From Trichostrongylus colubriformis (Eukaryota; Nematoda; Chromadorea; Rhabditida; Trichostrongylidae): a stretch of 64,000 nt of DNA. The stretch lies in assembly GCA_963978905.1 (NCBI GenBank), contig OZ022261.1:16601582-16665581 (forward strand), in the 5' to 3' direction. The notes beneath the pieces were generated by a model. The model did not search any database, was not told the origin of the DNA, and saw nothing but the letters and a program-made list of their open reading frames with translations. Shown in pieces: positions 32,576-42,622 of the stretch. The translations under genes were made by a program, and so were the position numbers. Positions within the stretch are counted from its first letter, which is position 1. Each line of letters opens with the position of its first letter.

Positions 32576-33735
32576 ACAGCCATAGCGGCTAATCAAGCGA
32601 GGTCATCCCTTGGGCGGGTTCGCAGAGGTGCGAAGTAATTAGGGAAGGTGCGAGACAGGAGTCGTGGAAGGTTAACCCTGACTAAACCCCCCCCCCCTCC
32701 CGAATGATGTTTTCAACGTTGGAATTCAAATATTTTTTGTCAATTTCGAGGGACAGCTATTTCCTAAGGGGTAATGCTGGGTTGCGCTGGTAGGAACGGC
32801 AACACATTGAGCGCGAACTGAATCTGTAGATGACGATTATTCCGTTTGTTGAGGGCTTGTGTATGTCCCTGATCTATAGACATCGAGTGGCGTCTCTCTC
32901 GATTTCTTGTAGTCCCACTTGACGAAGCGCCTTCTCTACATCGGATATAATGGCGATATTGTAGGAATCGCAGTCAAAGCCCAACCATATTCCATAGCAA
33001 CAGGGGGCCCTGATGTAAAATGTCTTAGATGGGTGACTGATTTCGATAGTGATAGTGATTATTCTCCTTTGAGCTATTTCTTACTGTGGTACTTCCTCAA
33101 AATTATGTCCCTCTGATGCTGCGCGTGAAAGCTGTATGTCATGTGCTTTGATGAACGACAAATCACATTGATCCAAATTCACTTGTTTCATCGTGATCGT
33201 TAGGAAATCGTTCCTATGCACTCGCAAGTCATTTCACTGAGCGTCACACAGTTGCAGAGTAGATATGCTGCATGTTTTCTTTGTGGGCTCTGCTGACCCA
33301 AACGTTCCTATGTGGATGGTGGCTATCGACGTATTGTAAAGCTAATTGTTCTGCAAATGCTTCCTCGAGAGCGACATAAACCGGTCCCGTATCTAATAGA
33401 CTAGTAGCTGTGACCAGATCATCATGAGTGCATACTTATGCGTATGCTGCTAGTAGCACTACTCTGTTGATTTTATATGAAACTTCAACTGCTTGAGTTG
33501 TTGTGTTGGCTCCAGGACAACTGTGTCTCGATCCGTTTTCACGCAGTATGCTTCTCCCAGTTGTTTACAAGGAGTCACGACATTCTGTCGAAACCTTATC
33601 TGTGGCTGCCGTGAGCATTTCTGTCAGAGTGTTCCTCTCGAGCTCGAGTTGTGGCCTCCAGCTTTGCCTTGTGATGCGTGGCAGCGATCACAGCTTCTGA
33701 GGATTAAGGGCAAGTGCGTTGCAAACTACCCCACG
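32576..33735 (-). repeat. Tandem duplication unit 2 (BEL protease-RT)
   Basis: Second unit of the duplication, retaining the natural upstream join to Gag at its right end (CCCCACGTGACG). The left end joins directly to the right end of unit 1, so it was made by a local head-to-tail duplication. Confidence 0.95.
32705..33460 (-). pseudogene. pol: BEL/Pao protease and RT N-half, copy 2
   Basis: Same content as copy 1, displaced by 1160 bases; the DTG of the protease is at about 33387-33400. Frame breaks are shared with copy 1, so the decay came before the duplication. Confidence 0.9.
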
Positions 33736-33739
33736 TGAC

Positions 33740-34412
33740 GTTTTCATGCATGTGACGGTGTGACGTCTCTGTGGCAGTCGCGACACTTTCCAGTAATACA
33801 TAAGTCCTGTGCCAAGAGTTGTCGATAGTTGTCAATAGTTGAGACACCTCTTCGAGCAGATTAAAATGTTTCTCCTTGATTGAGCATCCGTAGTGCGGGA
33901 AATGTGTCCTGCACTCACATGGTGAAGATCCTATCCATTTTCCTTGGTGTGTGGTTTGTATACTTTGTCTACATGCTCTCTAGTTAGCGTGTCTTGAAGG
34001 GTTTCGTCCTCCTCCATGATCTCCTCAATTGCGGTTAACCATTCGTCTATTGACAGTGTTGCTTCCTTCTAACACTCTTTTCTGTCGCCCCTTCTTGCAT
34101 TTGTGAATGTAACTTTTGAAGAATGGTCCGTATTGTGAGACGATTAACCATAAATTCTCCGTGCTCTTCTAATTGAGTCACAATCGCAGTGAGTTTTTGT
34201 GAACGGCGTCGCTGTTCAGTAGTGCTATAATTTCGTGCAAGGCGAGATTCAAGTTTGAGTTCTCCCATTATTCTATACTGATCTTCGCGCTGCCGTTGTA
34301 GGTCTTCTATGGTCCTGGCATAGTTTGCAAGCTGATGTGGAAAAGAGAAATTGAGCTCTTGGCTTCTCCACTCAATGCCGATATGAGATGATTTAACTTC
34401 TGTCGTGGTCAC
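33740..34412 (-). pseudogene. gag: BEL/Pao Gag, broken
   Basis: The 121-codon frame 34047-34412 is rich in charged and glutamine residues (LQRQREDQYRIMGELKLESRLARNY) and predicted by eye as coiled coil, as is usual near the Gag start. Below it, other frames give LSIDEWLTAIEEIMEEDETL and, near 33800-33900, C/H-rich pieces that look like degenerate zinc knuckles (one reads CRDCHRD). Position just upstream of the protease supports it. Confidence 0.65.
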
Positions 34413-34989
34413 ATTTTGGTCACATTTCGATGGTGCACTTTCGCCTTGAAAAAAAGCCCGGAAGTTTTCCCACGCTGCGCGTGCACCATTAAAGTTTGGA
34501 ATGAGAATCGCGAGGAATGTTTTTCACGGAAAGCAATGCCAAGTGGACTTGGTTTATGAATGCTCAACTCTGTGGAATTCTGATGTGATTCGGACTTTTC
34601 CAAGTGGTCCATAAGCGCTCATTTCAACACTGATGTGCGCTTACTCAGTAGTCTTGGATGCCATTTGTGTACTCAGAAAACTTTTTGTCGTCCTCTTCTA
34701 TGTTCCTCTGACTTATCATACGCTCTAGTGAACTTTTTGAAAGCTTTCTTAAAGTGTTGGGTGACCTTCACCATCCATGAGGTTTACGAGTTTCTCGGAC
34801 CATTTCGTGACGGCTCTACGAGGTTTTTTCTTCTGTAAGAAGTCCCTGGGTCACGCGCTGCCATTTGACTCTCGGGAGCAGCTCGCGCTATAACAGCCGT
34901 AACAGTGCTCACTAAAAGAAGGGCGAGAAGGTGTCGCGCAGGGAAAGCGAGCGTAGTGAACGAATCAGCTGCGTATAAACAAGCAAAGC
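34413..34989. other. No recognisable gene; expected site of BEL 5' LTR
   Basis: A 67-codon minus frame (34409-34612) might be the Gag N-terminus. No sequence here was found repeated on the other side of the element, so no LTR can be called. Confidence 0.4.
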
Positions 34990-35450
34990 AGCTATAGGCA
35001 ATCAGACCTTCACTGTTGTGACTTTCAAGTCTTCTCCTTTGTCATTCAGGACGAGCACATTACCAATGGTCCGCGACGCGTTCGTTTCGGAATACAAGTA
35101 TCAAATTTGTTAGATTCTTATTTTATGTTTTATACTTTTTTTACTTTACGTTTTATCAGTACCTTGTCCTGTTAGGTTCTTATTCCACCTATTTTGTCAG
35201 GAGTTTGGCCTCAGTGTTTTTTTTTACCGTAGGCCCTCGATTTCCTTGATGCATTGACTCGTATTGGCCGGGTAGAAACCACAGAAATAGTGGAACCTGA
35301 AAATGGGGGGGGGCATATGGAGGCCCCTTCCTGGAGGAGGGGGTGGTACTATCTGGAAATATCCTCGACACCACGCTTGACCCTGCCTTGAGCATAAGCG
35401 CTTTATTACTCAATTATGGCGCCCCCAGCTCAATCCATGTTGTATAAGCC
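34990..35450 (+). repeat. YX repeat, copy II (right part only)
   Basis: Matches the right part of copies I and III: TCAAGTCTTCTCCTTTGTCA, CACATTACCAATGG, GACGCGTTCGTTTCGGAATA, TTTTGTCAGGAGTTTG, GGGTAGAAACCACAG and a G-run pair. It preserves an uninterrupted version of the site where the solo LTR sits in copy I. Confidence 0.75.
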
Positions 35451-35807
35451 ATAGGAATAGTCTGTCTCAGTGGCACACGCCCACACATCAGTCCCATTAG
35501 TCATTGGTAGTTTATGGGTTGCATTCAACCCCTTACCCATATTTCTCTAAAACATTTCCAACGCATGCTTCACTCTAACCTGTCATTGTCGCGCTGTCGC
35601 CCCTCATTGAAATCCACAATCATCAGTTTGTATACTCTTATAGCGTATACTTTTGCCTAAGCCTTACTTTGGAGGAGTAGGGGCTTCCCGCTGAACTAAG
35701 GCTTAAGTCAGCACCCTCACTCTTTGTCGAGTTCACACTTACGACGATAAGTCAGGTCAGAGGGGTACAAAGATGTTCGATGCATCAGGAGAGGTAGTTT
35801 GATAATT

Positions 35808-37174
35808 AGTTGAGGAATAAGTTCCCGCGGTTTTTTTAAACCCCGTTTTTCACAATGTTCCCTTTACCTTTCGACAAAGCTTATATGTGTTTTCGATAGA
35901 GCTTTTCCAGCTCTACAAATGCTACTATCTGTTTTCAGATTGATTCGACTAACATTTATGAGGCTTGGAAATGAAGAAAGCTGAAGGCAAAAAATTGGCA
36001 CTTGCGCACCTCATCTTTCTCGTCTGCCATCGAGATCAAAAAATTATGTGTGTATGTTTCAAATGGAGCTTTTTCAGCTCTACACCACGGTACTACCATT
36101 TGTTCAAATCGCTCAATTTCTTGCTGTTTTTAAGACGCACAAATGCAGTACTCGCAAAAGTGTGCACTTTCGTTATCCCCTCTCCCTCGCCTACCATCGA
36201 GACTGGAGAGAATGAGCATGTACGCATTAGATTTTTTTTTGCTCTATGAGACGATACCACTCTTTCTTTGTATCCTCTCACATTTCAGCACGTAGGGATA
36301 AGTCTACACCTCTTTTTCAATTCGAAATTGTGTAATGAATATAAAATGTTTTGACACAATAGAGTTGTTTTGACCCACTCGATAGAGCTCTTTTTGCTTT
36401 ACAATGTAGTGCTTACGGCTTCTGTTGGAATGAAATTTTGCCATTTTTCAGATTACTCAAAAGTCGATGAAATAGAGCATTTTCAACACAATGTGTCGAA
36501 AATGCTCGATTTCGTTGGCTTTTAAATGATCTAAAAATGACAAAAAGTTGATTCGAACAAAAACCATAGACACTATCTCGTAGAGCAAAGAAAGTTTTGT
36601 CGAACGATATGAGACACTCTGCCAAAAAGATTGATTTTCATTATGCAAATCTGAATTGAAAAACAGGGGGAAACTTATTCCTACATGCTAAAATATGAGA
36701 GGATACAAAAGAGGAGTCGTACAATTTTGTAGAGCAAAAAAAGCTCTATCGAATGCATATATGCACATTCTCTCCAATCTTAACGGTAGGCGAGGAAGAG
36801 GGGTTAACGAAAGTGCACACTTTTGCGAGTACTGCATTTGTGAGTCTTAAACAGCAAAAAGTTGAGCGATTTGAATGAAGGGTAGCATCATTCTGTAGAG
36901 CTGGAAGAACTCTATCGAAAACATATGCACATACATTTTTGAACTCAACGGCAGACGAGAAAGATGAGGTGCGCAACTGCCAACTTTTTGCCTTCAGCTT
37001 TCATTATTTCCAAACCTCATATATATTAGACAGTCGAAGAAATCGAAAAGCAGATACTTGCATTTTGTTGAGCTGAAAAAGCTCTATCGAAAACATATAT
37101 AAGCTCTGTCGAAAGATGAATGGAACACTGTGAAAAACGAGGTTAAAAAAACCGCGGGAAGTTATTCCTCAACT
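35808..37174. mobile_element. 1.37-kb near-complete palindrome (foldback element)
   Basis: The left end AGTTGAGGAATAAGTTCCCGCGG and the reverse complement of the right end AGTTGAGGAATAACTTCCCGCGG continue as matching arms of about 680 bp to a centre near 36490, with only a few base pairs of loop. Each arm contains hairpin cells of the type TCGATAGAGCTTTTT..AGCTCTACA at about 163-bp spacing (about 35897, 36060, 36228, 36387 on the left). Mirror-image frames at 35965-36249 and 36746-36976 encode similar peptides only because the arms are homologous. Target duplication was not found. Confidence 0.9.
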
Positions 37175-37739
37175 CAGTAGATTATAGGTCGTATGTTTAA
37201 TAAGTGGTGCTCAGCAATGCCGCAGAGGAGACAGAAAAGGTGGAAGCGGCTGACAAACTGGAAATCGAATCACTTGCTGCACAGAGAACATTTGTCATAG
37301 GTCTTTATCTTCCTCACACGGTTACAAACTACATAGTGAGGCTCTTGCACTCGGCAATGAATCGTCTGCGCGACAAAGCTGGCCTCAACAACAATGGGCG
37401 ATCTGACTCAGTCGGAACTCCTGCCTTACGCCCCCATGGAGAGGGCATAGAACAGAGCAGCAAGCTTAAACAGGCTAGATCCAAACGCCATGGTGGGTTA
37501 TAAGGAGTTTTAAGACACCAGAAGGGGTAACGAGGGCAAGCAGAACGGGGATATGTTCCATGTGAATGAAACAGCAAGTTCCAAAAAGACCTGTATCGAA
37601 TTCACACTATATAGCGCACCTTGGCGTCTTCATCGCAGCCCCGTTTCAACGCGTTCGGTGCTGGTGCCGACTGCTCCACAATCGGTCGAAATCAACTTCG
37701 CAGGCACCGCCTGGGGGAGGAAGTGAGAACCGGGAAGAC
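37175..37739. other. No recognisable gene
   Basis: A 99-codon plus-strand frame (37204-37503) is rich in charged residues but shows no motif. It may be part of the flank of the foldback element that follows. Confidence 0.4.
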
Positions 37740-37944
37740 ATGTTTTCCAACGAGGTAGAGCTTCAAATTTCCATGGAACTCTTTAATGAGACCAAGGTGG
37801 ATCGACAGAGCTTCGAACACTGGTAATAACTGTGAAAACCAAAATTACAAATGGCATTCTGAAGCGAGTTGTGAGGGGTCAAAGTTTCTGTGACATCTCA
37901 CTGGTGAGGCACCCTGTCATCAGCACGGGCGTGCTAAGCCAGCA

Positions 37945-38020
37945 TCGACCACTGTGGCTCACTGGTAGCGAGCGGGATCTGCAAGAAGGAGGTCGTGGGA
38001 TGCTCCCTGCAGGTGCGTAT
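37945..38020 (+). promoter_or_regulatory. tRNA-like segment with A- and B-box-like sequences
   Basis: TGGCTCACTGGTAGCG resembles an RNA polymerase III A box (D-arm: TGGCNNAGTGG) and GGTCGTGGGATGCTCC about 35 bases later resembles a weak B box (GGTTCGANTCC). Equivalent segments occur in all arms: about 8110-8175 (-), 39245-39310 (-), 45065-45130 (+), 46005-46075 (-), the last with GTAGCTCACCGGTAG. It looks tRNA- or SINE-derived; it is not an intact tRNA gene. Confidence 0.55.
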
Positions 38021-38117
38021 CTATTTGCATATTGTGTTTCATTGTCTGGAAGTGTCTTTCCTTTCACTTCTGAACATCCTTGAGCAGGTACCTATCAAAC
38101 CCATAATTTTCTCTGTC

Positions 38118-38275
38118 ACTATATTTATATTTATTTATTTACTTATATTTATTTATATTTACTTATATTTATATTTATTTATTATTTATATATTATATTA
38201 TTTATATATTTATTATATTTATTTATATATTTATTTATATTTATTTATATTTATATTTATTTATATTTACTACAT
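38118..38275 (+). repeat. TATTTATTTATA microsatellite inside foldback arm
   Basis: About 155 bp of TATTTATT/TATATTT units. The other arms have at this point only a short TTTATTTATAAC-like word between TCTGCCA and CAACATTACTC, so the tract grew from that seed. Confidence 0.9.
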
Positions 38276-38579
38276 TACTCACAAGGGAAAGATATCAGTT
38301 CGAAGTGGCCATTTGCAGTGAGACACATATCACTCGATGCGCTTTTAGACGCTGGTTTCAAAACCTGTGCTCAATATCTGTCAAACGAAAGGGTTATGCT
38401 CGGAAGCCCATAATGCGCGAACCTATCGTTCTGGTGCAAAACCAGTGTGATTTTCGTGTTCAGAGAATCAACTTACCCTACGAAAGAAGTTTCAACCCAA
38501 TTCGAGAATTTAACCACCTTTCGGAAAAATTTACGGGTTATTTGGGTGGAACACATTGGGTACGGCTACTTACGCCTGA

Positions 38580-38785
38580 AAATGTTTTGCGGCGTCGCAG
38601 CCGCGCCGCCACCAGTACGACTCGTGAACCGATTGCCCTTGGGAGCCCGGCAGAGCGTGCCTGCGTCACCTCTGCGTTTCCTCCCATGCCACACTGCCTC
38701 GCTTGAAGGCTGCCATGCCCTGCCACTGGCACTCCCACCCGCCGCGCCGCTCGCCGTGGCGGCCACGCGATTCTCCGGTGTCAGT
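38580..38785. mobile_element. GC-rich MITE, copy 1 (Mutator-like related)
   Basis: The sequence from about TGAAAATGTTTTGCGGCG to CGGCCACGCGATTCTCCGG matches 42412-42622 in inverted orientation (shared CCCTTGGGAGC.CGGCAGAGCGT, GTCACCTCTGC, CTTCCTCCCATGCCACACT, CGCCGCGCCGCTCGCCG). Its GC-rich end shares GGCGAGCGGCGCGGCG with the Mutator-like TIR at 39966. Exact ends and target duplication are unclear. Confidence 0.6.
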
Positions 38786-39500
38786 CGCCTTGAACAGGGG
38801 AGAAGTCGTTGACTATTGCTGAGGAAATGCTCTTAATTGACGCTTGTTACGTACGTTTAGTGCGATGGCCAAGTTTTAAAGGTATGTGCAGGTTATCTTA
38901 ATCAGGTTGCAGGATTTTTGTAGAAGAAAATTCAAAAAGTAACACTTGATCCCATGGCCCTCCCCATTTCTCCGATGTTGGACCAAAAACTGGATTTGGT
39001 TGAAGATTTGCTCAGAGTGATAATTCGACCCCCTGTGCGCGAATATAAATCTTTAAGCAGAAGCGCCTAATTCGTGTGCTACGGGAATGTCTTCGACATG
39101 GTACCCTTCCCTTGTGAGTAATGTTAGTAGTTGTAAATAAAGTGGCAGAGTAAATGATGGGTGCGATAGGTACCAGTACAAGGAAATGTTCAGAAGTGAA
39201 AGCAAAGCACTCACCGACAATGAAACACAAAATGCAAAAGAAACTGGGCCGGCGCGGAGAAAATCACGAGCTCAATCCTGCAAATCTGAACACTACCAGT
39301 GAGCCGAGCTGGTTCATGCTAGTTCAGCGACGGCTGTGCTGATGGCAATGTACCTTGCCAATGCGATGACACAAGCAAACTTTGACCCCTCGTAACTAGC
39401 TTCAGAATTCCATCTAGCCATAGGTTTACACAGTTATTATCAGTATTCGGAGCTAAATCGATCCACCCGGGTCTCTCGAAAGTTCCCTGTAAAGTTCAAG

Positions 39501-39956
39501 CCCTTTCTTTGTAAGAAGAAACACTCCAGTCTGGAGGAGGTGAAGTGTGGCGAAGCTAGTATTGAAAAAGCAGGGCTTAGGATCTTATCATGATCCCACT
39601 GCGCATCCCGCCCACGCTTCTGCCGGGGAAGTTAGCGTGAGAGCAGGACAAAGTTCGCGGCCGACTGATCGAACGCCTCGCCCATCTGCATCTCCCCCGT
39701 CCAGTGATGCAGAAGGGCACGAGAGGGAACAGAGGAGCATGAATCTTTGAGTTCCTATTTTTCAAATTTTTGCTCGTTTATTTCGTTCCACGCTGTTGAA
39801 TATTCCTCCTTTCATATTCTGCAAGTATTTCACAATGTGCCATGTTCTCCCCTTCCAGTGTTTCTGATGGCGTATTAAGCTTCGCCCCACAACCTGGGCC
39901 GCACATCGTACTTTTGTGACTTCACCTTCATTATAGAGGAATGCATTTCCACATCT
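39501..39956. other. No recognisable gene
   Basis: Short open frames only, between foldback copy B and the Mutator-like element. Confidence 0.5.
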
Positions 39957-39965
39957 CATCTTCCT

Positions 39966-42042
39966 GGGTGGGGCTAATTACGCCAAAAATCCGCGTGGCC
40001 GCCGGCGGCGAGCGGCGCGGCGAGTCCGAGTTGGATTAGATCGTCTCGGGAAACCTGCGCATCAAAGATGGCGATCTATCTAAATCTAAGGTACAACAGT
40101 GTGGGCGGTCGCGTGCGCATCGTTGCTGGGGCGCGCCAAGCGGCGCCGTACTTAGTGTGGGTATCTCGTGGGACGTTTTGTTTGTATATGATATCTCGCT
40201 ACAATCTGCATTACTCGTAAATCGTTCGTCGAATTGATTTAGCGATAACCCCTCGTTCTATTTCGCAACGTATCTAACCATTTTCGCACTATTGAACTCC
40301 ACGGCTTCTGTCTGAATTTGACCCACGTATTTTGAACACCTCTCTTCAACCGGTGCTAATATATTATAGTTGGTGGGGGTACTTCACTGTGCTTGGCGTC
40401 GCGTGCTACTTTTGCCTAGGTTTTTAGCCTAAAGCTCTCTCTAGCGGGAAGTCCCTATCCCTTTTAAAGGAGGCTTGGTAAAAGTATACACCTGAGTGCA
40501 CGAACTGTTGATTGTATAAGGGTTCCGGTTGAGCGCAACACTGAGGGCCTCTCCACATCTATATTAGCACCGCTGCATCTACTTTTATGGTGCTCTGGAG
40601 ACGGATGACTGATGAAAGAGTCCATTTTCATTTGGTGATTGAATATAATGAGCGCAAAACAAAGTCTTAAAAGTGTTTGATTTTCCAACAAGGAAAATCG
40701 TGAAACGTCAGTTCTTCAGACCCTTTTCGCACTATCAATAGCCGATCATTGGCGATCGGATATTGCGGTATCGAAAGGAATAGAGAAATCTCCCTACATC
40801 TATGTCGTGACTCACGTCCGTCCTCGAGTAAAAGTGCTCAAAACAAGCTGGCAGGAAGCCGCGCTGCTAACGCCCGCTTCTCACGCTCTCATGAGAAAGC
40901 CCGCCAAGTATGGAAGGTTCGGGAAGACTATGTCTTCCTGCGTCATGCTCTCTCGCTACGTTCGCGCGCGCCAAGCGCAAGTCAGTTCGTCACATGTCGT
41001 CCTAAGCGAGTAGTCGTCCTTCACTTCACACTCAACGCGTAGTATGCGATAGACCATCAGCAGTGCCGTGGACCAGCGCGCAATGAAATCACAATCGCTA
41101 TATCGCTTCACTTCATTCGTGCCAATTATCGCCAGTCACGCCGAGCTCCTAAACCAGGTAGATTTCCCTTTTCCCCTACTAGTAGCAATCGTACTATAAA
41201 ATAGTGAATTCATTAGATGTTTAATTCTACTTTCAGTATCAATCGTAGTTCTTCTCAAGCAGGTAACCTTGAAGTGCTCTTCATCAAAAATATTCATTGT
41301 CATTTTATCGTTTCATGCCAGTTTATCCCATTTGTAGTTCATGTAGTTGTAACAGTCTATGTATATAAACCTATGTGTTACTCGCTATCGGTTAAGGTAT
41401 TCGGTCATCAATATCACGTATGTAGTTATAATTCGCTTCACGCTTAACACATTGCACGTCGATCCTCGGTCCTACATCTCGCATCGCGCAGGACGGATCG
41501 ATAGCTGGCTCGGTAGGGAAACGCAATCAATACTCACGCACGCAACGCAGCCGCACGCAAGCATAGAAGGGAAGAGAGGCCTGATCGAGCCGCGTGTCAG
41601 CAGGCAGACCACCGCAGGTGCAGAGCATTCGTATAAGGGGCGCAGCTATTCCTTCCCTCGGTGTGTGGGCACCAGAAATCCCACGTTTTCCGTCGCGACT
41701 CGTCGGAATCGCCGATGCATACCCCACACCTTTGGGCGGGTCACGACAATCTAGACGCTTTAAAGCGCATGATGTAGCAAACCACATGAGGCAGAGTATC
41801 AATGTGATTAGATCTCGGCATCTATGTTGAAATTGCTACGCCACTCCATCCCTCATTTTTCAAAACGTTTGCCGCGCCCCAGCAACGATACGCGCGCGAC
41901 AGCCCGCGCTGTCGCACCTTAGGTTTAGATACGATCGCCATCTTAGATGTGCAGGTTTCCTAAAACGATATAATCCAACTCGGACTCACCGCGCCGCTCG
42001 CCGCGGGCGGCCACGCGGACTTTTGGCTAATTACCCCCATCC
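39966..42042. mobile_element. Non-autonomous Mutator-like element (2077 bp including nested LTR)
   Basis: TIRs of about 175-180 bp (39966-40145 and 41868-42042) begin GGGTGGGGCTAATTACGCC and GGATGGGGGTAATTAGCC and share GCGAGCGGCGCGG, GAGTCCGAGTTGGATTA, AAGATGGCGATC and ATCGTTGCTGGGGCGCG. A 9-bp target, CATCTTCCT, is duplicated exactly (39957-39965, 42043-42051). Long TIRs with 9-bp duplications are the hallmark of the Mutator/MULE superfamily. No transposase is encoded. Without the nested LTR and its duplication it is 1126 bp. Confidence 0.85.
40803..41748. mobile_element. Solo-LTR-like insertion, copy 2 (946 bp)
   Basis: It begins TGTCGTGACTCACG and ends GGGCGGGTCACGACA; the 5-bp target ATCTA is duplicated (40798-40802, 41749-41753). 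It matches 15236-16195 throughout. It contains a TATA-like TATATAAACC at about 41364, plausible as an LTR promoter, and a CAGGTAACCTT block also present in copy 1. It is nested in the Mutator-like element. No coding sequence. Confidence 0.85.
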
Positions 42043-42411
42043 CATCTTCCTAGCTATCCTTCTGACGCCACTAGCAATTGCTTAGCTGCAAATTTGAAGA
42101 AATAGTTCATCCAAGCCTTTTCTAGTCAGAGTAATTGAGGTCATCCTTTTGCCTTGATCTTATGCCTCAATATCTTCCGAAATATGAAAGCTGTGTGGTA
42201 GTCGATCATCGCTCATTAATTGTAGCTAATGGTAAAGCCAGTACACCAAATCACTATTTACTTGCCACACCCTATTCTGATCTTAATTTTTTGAAAGCTG
42301 TTTCGCAGAGCTTCTACACTTATGAATACTGTGTAAGTCCCAGAATGAATCCATTCTCCCCATGGATGCAAAGGGAGACGCCCCTTCTTCTGGCAGAGGT
42401 GTGTGCAAGTA

Positions 42412-42622
42412 TGACGGAAAATCGCGTGTCTGCCCGCGGCGAGCGGCGCGGCGGGCCGAGTGCCAGTGGGGCATGGCAGCATTCAAGCGAGGTAGTGTGG
42501 CATGGGAGGAAGTGCAGAGGTGACGCAGCCACGCTCTGCCGAGCTCCCAAGAGCAATCGATTCGCAAGTCGTATGTTGGCGCCGCGAGTGAAACGCCGTG
42601 AAGTGATTTTTCGTAATAGCTG
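42412..42622. mobile_element. GC-rich MITE, copy 2 (inverted relative to copy 1)
   Basis: Ends read CGGAAAATCGCGTGTCTGCC and, on the other strand, CGAAAAATCACTTCACGGCG, an imperfect TIR. The left end resembles the Mutator-like TIR (AAAATCCGCGTGGCCGCC at 39990). The 182-codon plus-strand frame at 42135-42683 crosses this element and is therefore a chance frame. Confidence 0.6.

Larger units (their letters stand above)
27530..34412 (-). mobile_element. BEL/Pao LTR retrotransposon, rearranged
   Basis: Reading leftward from 34412: Gag N-terminus, Gag knuckle region, aspartic protease with DTG, RT up to the YxDD region, then after an insertion the post-RT segment, RNase H, integrase zinc-binding domain, core and C-terminal domain. 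The order is canonical for BEL/Pao. The protease-RT part is present twice as a 1.16-kb tandem duplication, and about 1.3 kb of foreign sequence (30166-31530) splits RT. No LTR was identified at either side. Numerous stops and frameshifts make it a pseudo-element. Confidence 0.9.
37740..39500 (+). mobile_element. Foldback element with tRNA-like arms, copy B
   Basis: The left arm (about 37740-38320) and right arm (38860-39500, inverted) share CGACAGAGCT/CGATTTAGCT, GGCATTCTGAAGCGAGTT/GGAATTCTGAAGCTAGTT, the tRNA-like segment, TTGTGTTTCATTGTC.G and TTCACTTCTGAACAT. The centre (38420-38570) contains AACCAGTGTGATTTTCGTGTTC. The complete arrangement reappears inverted at 44895-46290, so this is one mobile unit. 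It is interrupted by a GC-rich MITE (38580-38785) and by expansion of an A/T microsatellite. Confidence 0.75.

Noticed and set aside
37945..38020. Functional tRNA gene
   Set aside because: Only the D-arm-like A box is good; B box is weak, no clover-leaf with acceptor stem could be folded, and the segment repeats in every arm of a foldback element.
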